Shown piece by piece: positions 20,371 through 31,012 of a stretch of DNA of 64,000 nt; the first letter of the stretch is position 1, and each line of letters opens with the position of its first letter. This DNA is from Melampsora larici-populina 98AG31 (taxonomy: Eukaryota; Basidiomycota; Pucciniomycetes; Pucciniales; Melampsoraceae). The translations under genes were made by a program, and so were the position numbers. The notes under the pieces were generated by a model. It made no database searches and had not been told where the DNA came from. It was given only the letters and a program-made list of their open reading frames with translations. Location of the stretch: the NCBI RefSeq assembly GCF_000204055.1, contig NW_006768782.1, positions 209,868 through 273,867 on the forward strand, read 5' to 3'.

Positions 20371-23174
20371 CTAACCACTTCATTATGCATGGGATGATCT
20401 ACTAACACGAGTGTTTTGATCAGCAGTTCAAGACTCTGACCAAGCAAATGGAGGCCATTGCACCAACTGGGTGTGTGGTTGTAGCCAAAGAACAAACTCT
20501 ACTCATCTCTTTGACAGCTCAATCTGCTGCTATTCCACCTGATGATTGCATGCAAATGTTTTTGCAAGCTTGTATTGAACAAACAAAGGTTTAATATGAG
20601 GAAGCCCTTGGCTGTAACATCCTTCTCATGGCCGCAATTTGCCACCCTGCCCTTCACTTATGATTTTTCAATCATGCCCTTGGACCAGATTGTCAGCTTG
20701 AGATCTAAAAGAGTCAGCCTTGTGACTCAAAATTCAAGATGATATAGAAAAAGGTAGTAAGTTGAAACTTACTGGCTTTGTAGTAGTCACTGTGTTACAG
20801 TAAATTCTAGCTAAAAAAGAATTTTCTTTCATGAAACCTAAGAAATTAGATCTATGTAAGTATCTAATCTAATGAGGGAGATGTAGGTGAGCTGGAGACT
20901 CACTCCTTGGACAACTTGTCTTCAAGTTTTGGAATCTGTGAAGTACTGTCTACTGATCCTGATCAAGTAGAGGTCTTCCTGAGAGTCTTGTTGAACAAGA
21001 TCTCTAAGGGTAAGGATCTGATTAGCTCATGCTAAGATATGTGTTAATCAAAACACAAGATCTTGTATTTTTAAGTGAGGAGTTTATGAGAAACAATGAT
21101 AGTTCTTGAGGTAATCAAGCAAAAAGGTCTTTCTTTTAAGAAACAAAAGATACAAGTGTTTTTGGAGTAAGACAGTAGACTAGAAAGGAATCGAACAATC
21201 TTCTGGCTAGATTCTAAAAAAATGGGCTGGTAGATTCTTAAAAGTGGAGCTTTTCCCTGCAAAAATTTACTAGAGAAGATATTGGAGAATTTCTCTAAAA
21301 TTGGTATTCATTTTATTGAGTAAGTCCTTTTTTCTGTTCTGGTTGAGATGTAAGGTATTTATACCTATTTGGACAATTGTTGACATGATTGTGTTGTTTG
21401 AATTTTTCCTAGATGAATTCTTGGTCTAGGGTACAATGACCTTTTGAACCATATCAGTTTTTGCTGATCCATTTTGTTACCAGTTGGTCTAGGTTAGAAT
21501 TTTTGTCCTAGTCAGGGTTGTAATGATGTTACACCTGGACTAGTTATGGTTTCAAGGTTATTGCAACCGTTTTATTTGATAATTATACTCTTGAATCACA
21601 AGTAATTGAGATGTAGGTAATGTGTGTCAATGATTTTTATAGAGTTTTAATTTATTACATAAGGGTGCTAATAACACCCTCTGTTGATTGTTTAGTAGTT
21701 GTTTGTCAAACACTACTTATGGTTGACACAGATCTTGAGAGAACCACCCATGCCACCAATTACCTTCACACCCAGTTTTCCCAGTGCCAGTCTGCACTCA
21801 ATATTCCCTCCAGATCACCGCACAGTCTTCCAAGCAAAGCACCGGAAACTAGTGTGCCCAACATATATTGACTTTATCAGACTGAAACACCTTCATCATT
21901 AGCTAATGAGTTGGAGCTTTATTTGAAGGGTGAGGACCCATTAGTTTCATCTGGTATGGAGAACAGTCCTGAGCCTGTTCTTCAATGGTGGAAGTTACAT
22001 ATAGTTTGCTTGACTATTCAATTGTTGTGTGTTTCACTAATGCAATCTGCCCATATCTAGGAACATCAACATAAGTATCCTGTCCTGGCTTCATGAGCAC
22101 AGGACTACCTATGGGTTCCAGGTTCTTCAGCTGCAGCTGAGAAAACTTCTGTGTCTGCAGCCAATTTGGCTACTTCCGTGCCAGGACATTTGAAGCCTTG
22201 CACTATTGAGATGTGTGTTGATATTTGCTTGTGGCTACGTGAGGGGGTTCCAATTACTGACAAGTTTGAAGAGGTGGGTTTGGTCATTCAAGCTTGGGAG
22301 GAATCTGACAAGAAGCAATCTAAAGGCAAAGAGAAGGCTTCTCCGTAGCCTTTGCTCCCTTCAAATTAATAATAAATAATAAAAACTTTTCCTTTCTCAT
22401 TTTTTGAATTTTCTTTTCTTGGCTTCACAAATCAAAACATGATTGTGAAATTTGAAAAAAATCTCTTACTCTATCATAATATCATAAATAAATCAAAACT
22501 GTTAACTTTTTTCTTGTTGAACAAAGAGCAAGTCACTTTTTTTTCCTTTTTGCTGATTTTGTAGTGACACAGCCAAAAAACTGTTATGTTGTCACTTTTT
22601 TCACACCAAATCTGTTGTTTTTTTTTGCTTCTGGACGTCCAAAATTTGTATTGTTGTGCTGAAATTGAAATTGGTGACTTGTGTATTGCACCATCACCCT
22701 GGCCATGCCGCTTTGGATTTTGAGCCATACATCACCCAAAACCATCCAAGTAACGTAATGTAGCACAACAGCCCAACCAACTTCTTGCTCTAGTCTCTCA
22801 ACAAGCCCTAACAGAGTCCTAATATGTTTACCATCTCTCAAGGGATCCAAAATGACAATGATCAAAGTAAGAGACAATGTGGTACATGTGCAAACTCATC
22901 ATGCAAAGCCCCCAGAGAGCTCAAGAGGAAGTTATCCATGTGACTATTCTGCATAGGGTGCCAGGGTGGACCATGGTCCTCTACCGAGAGCTTTGAGGAA
23001 GTGGCATGAAGCTCTGGTCAAGATTAAACTTATTATTCTTTAGATCCTGAGCACTGGGTTCTGTTGTGATAGTGTAGGTTAAGTGGGTCAAGGTCATTAC
23101 TAAGTACAGTTATGTGTTTGAATGGTAGTAGTGTATTAAGGGTGAGGTGTGGACATCTTCCTCTTTTGGGATTT
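20371..23174. other. non-coding or heavily decayed repeat sequence
   Basis: Several short frames (for example 22151-22348) have no recognisable domain. The composition suggests old retroelement debris linked to the RNase H remnant at 20050-20370, but I cannot support any individual call. Confidence 0.4.
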
Positions 23175-23333
23175 TGTTATGATCGTGCTGAGGAACTGGG
23201 CAAGGTGATGACTACTTGATAATGAGATTGCAACGTGAAGAGAGAGACCTGTATGGACTCTTGAGCACCATATGACCACGGGAGCGTGGGAGTTACAGTA
23301 CAAGCATAATTACTACTTATAAGGATCGTTACA
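23175..23333 (-). repeat. 3' LTR of the chromovirus
   Basis: 159 bp, identical to 27925-28083 except at one base. Confidence 0.95.
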
Positions 23334-23346
23334 CCACTCCCCCTCT
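23334..23346 (-). other. polypurine tract of the chromovirus
   Basis: The minus strand reads AGAGGGGGAGTGG directly against the 3' LTR. Confidence 0.8.
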
Positions 23347-23405
23347 TATATCTCAACCCCCTTTGATGGGTTAGCATTAAAAACCCTGTGGGAAAAGCTT
23401 TACCC

Positions 23406-25637
23406 TCACTTCCTTCTCCGTGTCCTGAAGTATTTCTTCTCTGCTTGAGGATATTTGATATTGAATTCATTTACCATCTCCTGCACATTTCCTAATGAAT
23501 TTTCTGGTTCCCACGAGTTGTGATTTGGACCATAACCTTTCCAACTAACTAAATATTCAATTTTACTTCTTCTTTTCCTCTTGTGCAAGATTTCATTGAC
23601 TTCATATTCCTCTTCACCTTCAATCATAACCGGCGGTGGTGGTTCATTATCTTGGCCTTGGATTTCGCTCTTCTTAAATTCCCGTAGCAGGTTGACATGG
23701 AACACTGGGTGAATTTCCTGCATTTCTTTTGGTAATATTAATTCATAAGCATTAGTTGAGATCTGTTGTTTAACTTTGTAAGGTCCTAGCCATCTATGAG
23801 AAAACTTAGCGGTGGGTCTCGTCGTTGAGATATGCTTGCTGCTAAGCCACACCTCCTGTCCTGCTTGCCATAACGGGGAATCCTGAACTTTTCTGTTGAA
23901 TTTGTCTGTCATGACATCTTGAGCTTCTTTCATTGCTAGTTTGAGTTCTTTGTGGACATCATTTAATTGACTAAATCTTTCTTCAATAGCTGGTAAACAT
24001 TGGTCTTGAGTTGGGGTTCCTGTAAAGCTTATGTCGAATCCATAGTTAGCACGGAACGGTGACATGCCAATTGATACATGCAAGTTGTTGTTATAAGAAA
24101 ACTCTGCCATTGGAAGCAGGTTAGTCCAATTGTCTTGTTTGTATGAAGTGAAGTGTCGTAAGTACTGCTCGACAGCTTTGTTTGTGATTTCGGACTGCCC
24201 GTCTGTCTGAGGATGATACGCAGTTGAGGATTGAGTTTTGATGCCTAGTCGATTGTTCATTTCCTTTGTTAGCTTTGAAATAAATATATTACCTCTATCT
24301 GAGGTGATTGTTCTCGGGGTTCCATGTAATCTCCATACCTCCTTCAACATCAGATCTGCTAACTCTTCTGAGTTCATCGTTTTCTTACAAGCTACAAAAT
24401 GAGCCATTTTGGTGAATCTGTCAACGACCGTTAAAATGCTGTCTAACCCGTTGGATTCAGGTAGGTCAGTAATGAGGTCGTAAAATATATCTACCCATGG
24501 TCCAGCAGGTATTGGAAGGGGTTGGAGACTCCCAAAGGGCTTCACCGTCCTTGTTTTCACTCTCTGGCATGATTGGCACCCGTCTACGTACTTATTAACG
24601 TATGCCTTCATAGATGCCCAGTGAAAATTCCGTTTAATCAGCATTAACGTCCTCATTCTCCCCGGGTGACCAGCTAAGAGGCTGTCGTGCCTTGACCGTA
24701 ATATCTGCAGTTTGATTTCTTCTACGCCGGGTACTACTACCTTTTCACGAAAGTATAAGACACCGTCAATGACTGAGTAACCCTTGATCAGTTTCGAACC
24801 GGGCATTTCTACACATATGTTCACGATTTCCATCAGTTGGTGGTCTTGAGCTGTAGTTCGTCTAATTTCAGTTAATATCTTCTCGTCGCTCCAAACTTTA
24901 CTGCTTGAACTGCCTAAGTGTAAGTCATCTATCCATATGGTATCTTCCTCTACCCACGAATCAAAAACGTCAAGTGAGTCAATAAATGCATCATTTGGTA
25001 GGTTTTCAGGTTTGAGAAGACGTCCAAAGGAAAGTTTTTCATGATCATCAGGTTTCAAGTCGGGTCGTCTTGATAGTGCATCGGGTTTTGTTGAATCTTT
25101 GCCTGGTCTGAATCTTATCTCAAAGTTGAAGCTACCAAGAATTTTGGCCCATCTGGCCTGTCTTCTTGTCAGTTCTTTTGTTGTCATTAGCAATTGCAGG
25201 TTTTTGTGGTCAGTATAAACTATTACATTTAATCTATTCGGGTTTCCTTCTAAATATTGATGCCACTCTTTGAATGCTGAAATCACTGCTAGTAGCTCCT
25301 TGTCAAATATCTCATAATTTCGTTTGGCCTTGATCAATGAGCGTGATAGAAAGGCCACAGGGTGCAACTCGTTATCTATAGAAGACACCTGAGACAATAC
25401 TGCGCCCAACGCAAAGTCAGAACAGTCACATTCAAGTACAAAAGGTTTATACGGATCTGCTATTGTCAACACTGGTGCTGTCGTAAAGGCTTGTTTGAGA
25501 TTTTCAAACGCAGTGTTTCTTTCGTCAGTCCATTCAAATTTGATGCCTTCCTGAAATAGTTTGTGTAAAGGTCTGGCAATTTTGGAAAAGTGGTGGATGA
25601 ATCGACAATAGAAGTTAGAGAAACCCAAAAACGTCAA
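23406..25637 (-). pseudogene. pol: chromovirus Pol, C-terminal part: RNase H, integrase, chromodomain
   Basis: A 743-codon open frame lies downstream of the pol lesions. It starts within the RT connection (FLGFSNFYCRFIHHFSKIAR). RNase H begins FVLECDCSDFALGAVLSQ, where most relatives have ETDAS. Then come an integrase zinc domain (HDSLLAGHPGRMRT ... CQSCQR), an integrase core with D, D and E in FYDLITDLP, ITSDRGNIF and HPQTDGQSE, and a C-terminal chromodomain (about 23455-23605) with EYLVSWKGYG and NSWEPE. Chromodomains in such integrases bind modified histone tails and steer insertion into heterochromatin. The frame has no credible own start codon; it is the 3' part of pol, separated from the RT by a stop at 25665-25667. 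Confidence 0.9.
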
Positions 25638-26386
25638 TACTTCAGATGAATTTTTCGGTGCCGGTCAGTCCTTGACTGCTTTCACTTTAGTTTCATCCAT
25701 CTTGATCTGATTGCGTGAGATTATTAGACCCAGCTAATTTCCTTCTGAAAGAACTTGCATTTCTCAGGCTTGAGCCATACATTTTGCTCTTTCAGGATAT
25801 CCAATATTTCTTTTACAACTTTTTCATGATCTACTCCAGGTTTTGTATAGATTAAAATATCATCTTGATGAGCTGCTACGTCCTTCCCAATGTGGCTTTT
25901 GGGAATGTCCTGAATAAAAAAATGAAAGAAGCCCGGTGCGCCAGTTGGTCCAAAGGGCATTGTCAACGGCTCGAATTGCCCCTGTTTGCAAATGAAGGCT
26001 AATTTTGCCTCATCCCCTTCACGCACACGTAAGTTGTTGTAACCGTTCCTCATGTCTAAGCTTGTGAATTGGTCTGCATCTAACAAACTATCTATTAACT
26101 CCATAGTCAGTGGGAGCGGATATTTGTTTTTGATAGTGAGTGAGTTTAATTTCTGGTAATCAAAGCAGGGTTGAAGATTGCCATCCTTCTTTCCGGTGAA
26201 CAAGACTGGAGCGGCCCATGGTGAAGTTGTTTGCCGTAGAGTACCATTTGACAATCCTTTTTCTATCATTTCATCTAATACTGCTGCTTCTTTTGGTGAT
26301 AGTGGTATAATTCGTCCAGCTTGAGGAGTGGCACCGGGTACCAAATCAACTCTGAAGTCATAAGGCCGTCTCGGAGGGGGTATCAT
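25638..26386 (-). pseudogene. pol: chromovirus Pol, RT part, with frameshift and stop
   Basis: RT sequence begins RPYDFRVDLVPGATPQAGRI and includes CFDYQKLNSLTIKNKYPLPL and QFTSLDMRNGYNNLRV. The catalytic box reads AHQDD where relatives have YxDD, so both aspartates remain but the tyrosine is replaced. The frame breaks near 25735 (after KKEISW-like sequence) by a one-base shift. In the shifted frame KVKAVKD is followed by TGA (25667-25665) where relatives have a Trp codon. Upstream, gag stops only about 70 bp away, leaving no room for the protease domain that should lie between them. Confidence 0.88.
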
Positions 26387-26455
26387 TCATTTCAAGACTA
26401 TCAATAACATTCTCTTCAGATCCTAAATTAATCACACTCGAGGAAGGCACAACTA

Positions 26456-27601
26456 TCAACCCCAAGTTTCTCCATTTTTTGAACTTTCAGCTCTACTGTC
26501 TTCTTTCCTCTCTTTATCCCCTCTTCCTAACTTTTCATCTATTTCATCTAAACGTGCTTTCAATTGAGTTTCTAATTCATTAATCCTTGAGTTATTTGAT
26601 CCTCCTTGATAACTTGTTCTTCCTTGATAATTAGATCCCCTGCAGTAACCTCTCCTTGCTCCTCTTTGTCTTGGACAACTTCCTATAAAATGACCTGTCT
26701 TCCCGCATTCATAACATGCTCCAGCTGCTCCTCTTCTATTGTACTCTTCTGTTGATACATTGACTTTGTAGGCCAAGCAATCCATGGCATCGGGATCAAT
26801 TGCAGTCGATGAGGAGGTCGGTGCTGAGGCTGAGATTGTGTTCGAACTTTCCGGGCTACGTTTGTGGATTTTGTTGTCTAATTTAATTGCAAGTTTGGCC
26901 ATTTCTTCCACCGTGTTGAATTCATCGCGCACCATATGAATAGTTACTTCGGACTTTAACCCCTGTTCAAATTGAGACTTGAGTATATCTTCAGACCATT
27001 TCACAATTAACGAAAGCTCAGAGAAACGTATCCAATAATCTGCTACCGTCTTAGTTTGCTTTAGCGCTCTAATTTCCTTCTCAGCTTTTGATACTCGTTC
27101 ACTATCATAGAATGTTGCTTTAAATGAATCAACGAACTTTTGCCAAGTTACCAACAACGCTCTTTCACTATCCAGAATCTGCTCCATTAAGTGTTGACCC
27201 CATACATTGGCCTTGCCAGTCATGTATGACAACGCGAACGCTACCTTGGATTGCTCATTTGCAAACAAACTTGAGTTCAATTGCATATAGACTCCTAACT
27301 GATTCATAAAAATCTCAGCTTTTTGACCTCTAGTTCCATCGTATTTATCGGGCGTGGCAACTTTCGGAGGGCGCGGTTGGGTTTGTTGCGCGTAGACCGG
27401 GATCTGAGGTGGCGCAGCAGTTTGGAATAGTGAAACTTCCGGTTGACTCATAGGGTTCGTCATCGGATAATCCTGTTGCTTCTCTTCCTTCATCTGCTTC
27501 AATTCTCTTTCCACCGCTTGCCTTAAACTAGTCTCCTCCGCAAGTCTGGTATTGAGATCCTGGAGTTGTTTCATGATTTCTTCTAAATTGACTTTAGACA
27601 T
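26456..27601 (-). CDS. gag: chromovirus Gag
   Basis: 381 aa from ATG at 27601 (MSKVNLEEIMKQLQDLNTRL), chosen because the upstream extension has no ATG before a stop. The N-terminal part is a coiled coil (about residues 3-45). The core has YDGTRGQKAEIFMNQLGVYM, WGQHLME, WQKFVDSFKATFYD and a run typical of Ty3-type Gag. A canonical CCHC knuckle follows (CYECGKTGHFIGSC) with an Arg/Gly-rich tail. It should form the particle and bind RNA. Gag itself appears intact while pol is broken, so this copy could depend on a helper for pol functions. Confidence 0.9.
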   Translation of the reverse strand: MSKVNLEEIMKQLQDLNTRLAEETSLRQAVERELKQMKEEKQQDYPMTNPMSQPEVSLFQTAAPPQIPVYAQQTQPRPPKVATPDKYDGTRGQKAEIFMNQLGVYMQLNSSLFANEQSKVAFALSYMTGKANVWGQHLMEQILDSERALLVTWQKFVDSFKATFYDSERVSKAEKEIRALKQTKTVADYWIRFSELSLIVKWSEDILKSQFEQGLKSEVTIHMVRDEFNTVEEMAKLAIKLDNKIHKRSPESSNTISASAPTSSSTAIDPDAMDCLAYKVNVSTEEYNRRGAAGACYECGKTGHFIGSCPRQRGARRGYCRGSNYQGRTSYQGGSNNSRINELETQLKARLDEIDEKLGRGDKERKEDSRAESSKNGETWG

Positions 27602-27910
27602 GTCTTCTACAGTTTTGGTAAACACTTCTCCTTCCTCTGAAGAGGCTGAGTTGTGTGGGATTTTGAAGTTAGGTGTGGTGGTAGTTGAATCAGTAGTAGA
27701 GTGCGGGTTTAGATCGACAGAGTTGCTGGTGAATCCAAGTTGTATTAATAAATAACCTTCTGATAATTAAACTTTTAAACTTTATCTAGATCTGAAAACT
27801 TTAATTTGAATCAAAAAAAACTTCTTATATAGTCTTCGTTTGTTCTTCTTTTAACTTTCTTCTAATCTTTCTTGCTTGTTACTTTAGTTGCTCCAGTTCA
27901 GTTAGATAGG

Positions 27911-27924
27911 TAGATGTTGCAATA
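27911..27924 (-). other. putative primer site of the chromovirus (self-priming candidate)
   Basis: The sequence just inside the 5' LTR reads TATTGCAACATCTA on the minus strand. It lacks the TGG expected for a tRNA CCA end. Eight bases of it (ATTGCAAC) are perfectly complementary to GTTGCAAT inside the LTR transcript (plus-strand 27977-27984). Tf1/sushi chromoviruses prime from their own RNA 5' end, which makes this a candidate. Confidence 0.4.
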
Positions 27925-28083
27925 TGTTATGATCGTGCTGAGGAACTGGGCAAGGTGATGACTACTTGATAATGAGATTGCAACGTGAAGAGAGAGACCT
28001 GTATGGACTCTTGAGCACCATATGACCACGGGAGCGTGGGAGTTACAGTACAAGCATAATGACTACTTATAAGGATCGTTACA
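27925..28083 (-). repeat. 5' LTR of the chromovirus
   Basis: 159 bp, with one difference from the 3' LTR at 23175-23333. Confidence 0.95.
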
Positions 28084-28245
28084 GATTTCTTCCTTCCTTT
28101 TTGGGAAAGGCAATTCAAGGGTGAATTAATTGAATGAGTACTCAAGGGGTAGTTTTTGTGTTGAGATGTATCAAGGGATGAAGAAATTTTTTTGGGTCTC
28201 TTATTATATCTGTTTTCCCCCCCTTCCACTTTCTAATTCTTTTTG

Positions 28246-29252
28246 TGTTGAAAAGAATTAGTAAGTCTCTCATTATTGTCCTCAGACGATTTCTTTACAA
28301 TCTCACTAATGTTTGCCTACCTAAATCTTTTTTCTCTGGATCGTGTTCTCAGATAATCATCACTACTTGTGTCTGTTTCACTTATCCTGTTCCACGTGCC
28401 GCTCTTTGTTTTTCCTTCGAGCTTGCAGGTAGATCTAGTTTGAGTTCTTTCTTTTTCTCTTAGTTAGTGTAGAGTCTGATATAGTTTTTCTTTCTTTCTT
28501 GTTCTCTGATTGTCCCTGAACCTGAATAGGTCAGTATCTTGTTCTCGGCGTAGACCAGCGTGCTGCTTAGAAGTGTCTAACACGGAACTGTGCCCTCAGG
28601 TTTGTGTCGAAAAGAATTAATAATCATCACTACTTGTGTCTGTTTCACTTATCCTGTTCCACGTGCCGCTCTTCATTTTTCCTTTGAGCTCGCAGGTCAG
28701 TATCTTGTTCTTGGCATAGACCAGCGTGCTTCTTAGAAGTGTCTAACGCGGAACTGTGCCCTCAGTTTTCCATTTCCTCACTTCTAGCTTAGTTCACGTC
28801 CTGGATCTCTTGTCCAAGCTGTTAAAAGAATTCTTTTGAATCTTTTCAGGTTCACATCTGTAAGACCTGCGGTCATTACACAACCACACGATCACATATA
28901 CATACATCTAAATATTAACACTTAGACTTAAGCTCAACTCTCTTATAATTGTTTTTCACTCCCATTCATTGACTGGTTCCTTAAGAGATATTGGGACTAA
29001 TCTCACACCCTCTATCCTTTGGAACCAGGTAGGGATATTTCTCTTTTCTATCTCAATTCTCTTTATTATTCATCTTGTACTCCTAGAAGAGATATTGGGA
29101 CTAATCTCACGCCCTCTATCCTTTGGAACCAGGCCTGTTCTTGTTGGTATTAGAAATACAGATTGGATCTCTTGGGTTCTAGAAACCTCTGGCTGTGTCT
29201 CACAGTCTCCTGTCCAAAGTATTGCAGTGAAGGTTACCTGAACCTTACAACA
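28246..29252. repeat. LTR-like region with internal direct repeats
   Basis: Two blocks recur: ATCATCACTACTTGTGTCTG... at about 28355 and 28620, and CAGTATCTTGTTCT... at about 28532 and 28697. A third pair, AGAGATATTGGGACTAATCT..., lies at about 28984 and 29091. The region begins TGTTG and ends CAACA, like LTR ends, and is pyrimidine-rich. No second copy or target duplication is seen, so a solo LTR is possible but not shown. No protein is encoded. Confidence 0.4.
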
Positions 29253-29336
29253 TCCCTCACCAGTCCAAACAAGGAGGAAGAGCTCTTGGAAGCCTACTCC
29301 TCATCTCTGATTAATTGTTCATCAATCATCCACTAA

Positions 29337-29722
29337 GAGCATTCACAGCTCTATGGCGTAAACCGTCTTGCATGGAAATTTAGGGCAAAATCATCCACAG
29401 CCAATGCCCTAAATTTTCATGTAGCTCAGGGAATTTCCTCTGTGCAAGCCAAAATAGAAGCAATTTGTTCTATTTTGGCTCGCTCCCTAAATTCATCTGT
29501 ACCTCACTTCTCCCATAACTCCCACTTCTACGACTGCACTCCCTTCAAATCATATCCCTCAATGATCCGCTAACCCATAGCTCACTTGGCAAAACATGCT
29601 ACAAGCCATACTGTACGGAACCAAGGCTGTGCATTGTTCAAAATTCATGGCTCAAACACTTCCCTAAACAATTTGTGTGACCCTCCGTACAATACAAATT
29701 TGTGGCACAGCTGGGGATGCTC
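29337..29722. mobile_element. 386-bp PIF/Harbinger-like miniature element
   Basis: The left end GAGCATTCACAGCTCT and the right end, GAGCATCCCCAGCTGT on the opposite strand, match at most positions. Similarity continues inward to ATGGC/GTGCC. The left flank is TAA; the right flank is CAA, so the 3-bp duplication has decayed or the end is slightly misplaced. The GAGCA terminus is like that of the 1.13-kb element at 12870. No coding capacity. Confidence 0.6.
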
Positions 29723-30088
29723 CAAAGGTTTTAAAGGAAACTCCAATCTTGTTAAGACCGGGCCTTTTTTTTAAAAAAAGTGCTTTGTTGCTTAATTGCA
29801 TATAACACTAACTGAACAAGAAAAACTGTTTAAGACTAGTCTACCAAGATACAAACAGAGCAAACAGTCATCTAGTCGGGGGCCTTGGCTGACCCTGAAT
29901 GGTGACCGAGGTCAACCAGGTCATGAGGTTTCTCGTTCCCGAGCTCACATCGGATTACCCGACCCGTGGCAGTCCGTACCAGCACAGCGACGGGTCATTG
30001 TCAAGAAGCGCAACTGGTGATGCTTCTAGTGAGTCTGCGACAGGTTTTACAAGAATGAAACTGTACGCAGCACAATGGAAGAGATCTG

Positions 30089-30118
30089 ATTGGTCAAACG
30101 ATCCGATCCGAAACCAAT
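30089..30118. promoter_or_regulatory. two CCAAT boxes upstream of cytochrome c
   Basis: ATTGG (30089-30093) and CCAAT (30114-30118) lie about 205-235 bp before the ATG. Fungal cytochrome c genes are classical targets of the CCAAT-binding HAP complex, so the sites are plausible. Short motifs such as these also occur by chance. Confidence 0.35.
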
Positions 30119-30321
30119 TAAGGCAAAAAGAAAAGTGTACCAAACACTTAAGGAACTTAAAAACTTTCCGATCTTAACCGTTGAAAGTGTTTTCAAATCG
30201 TGGGTGAAACAGGCAATACCACACACAGTCACACACCTCTTCAAATCAAAAACCTCCAATCGATTTCTTTTCTTCAAGTTCGAATACCGTTCTCAAACTT
30301 TCATCAATTTGATCTAAAGAA

Positions 30322-31012
30322 ATGGGTGGTGATGCTTCAGCTGGTGCTGGTCTTTTTAAGACTCGATGTGCTCAATGTCATACCTTAGGTAAAGGTGAAC
30401 CTCACAAGGTAAATCAAATCAACTTCTTCTTTATCTTTTTTTCTTACAGCCAATTATCTTTCGAGGTTTACTGATCAGCTTTAATTCTATATATATATTC
30501 TTTTGATTCATATAGGTTGGACCTAACCTTCACGGTCTATTGTAAGTTTTGATCGATTCGATTTATCTTTCAAACCTTACCAACACCCTCGACTTTTGAA
30601 TCCTATCTCTGATTTCTTTTTAATGTTTATGTTGACTTGATCTTCAGTGGTCGAAAGACTGGTCAAGCTGCTGGTTACGGATACACTGAAGCTAACATCA
30701 AAAAAGGTGTGACTTGGAACGAGGAAACTTTGATGGTTTACCTCTTAGACCCTAAAAAGGTTAGCTCTTCCGTTCTGACTTGTTATTGAAATTGAATTGT
30801 GAACTGATCAATGAATCGATCATTTTCAGTACATTCCTGGTACTAAGATGGCCTTTGCTGGTTTAAAGAAAGAGAAAGACCGTTCGTCATCAATCCGCTT
30901 AACCATTTTCTCATTCCTTAATCAAATGAATTGACCTAATTTTTCTCTTTTGGTCTTTGAATCTTATCTAGGTGCCAACATCATCGCTTACCTCAAGGAT
31001 GCTACTGCCTAA
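30322..31012 (+). CDS. CYC1: cytochrome c (mitochondrial electron carrier)
   Basis: Five exons: 30322-30408, 30516-30541, 30648-30759, 30830-30881, 30972-31012, giving 105 aa, the usual length. The protein carries electrons from complex III to complex IV in the intermembrane space. Exon 1 encodes [20 protein letters not shown], with the haem-attachment CAQCH. Later come [19 protein letters not shown], the axial methionine in PGTKMAFAG and the C-terminal helix [12 protein letters not shown]. All junctions are GT-AG and phases agree. The small second exon (26 nt) holds only VGPNLHGL plus two bases. No mitochondrial presequence, as expected for this protein. The gene converges with the membrane-protein gene at 32543-33874. 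Alternative: none serious. Confidence 0.97.

Larger units (their letters stand above)
23175..28083 (-). mobile_element. chromodomain Ty3/gypsy element, protease-less and pol-defective
   Basis: LTRs of 159 bp (23175-23333 and 27925-28083) start TGTTATG and end GTTACA on the plus strand and differ at one position (T versus G in AATNACTACT). A perfect 5-bp target duplication, GATTT, flanks the element (23170-23174, 28084-28088). On the minus strand the order is LTR, gag, RT, RNase H, integrase, chromodomain, purine tract, LTR. No aspartic protease is encoded between gag and RT, and pol carries one frameshift and one stop. The very similar LTRs point to recent insertion despite these defects. Confidence 0.95.

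Noticed and set aside
28246..29252. Solo LTR with TGTTG...CAACA ends
   Set aside because: No target duplication at these ends and no second copy in the window; kept only as an LTR-like repeat region.
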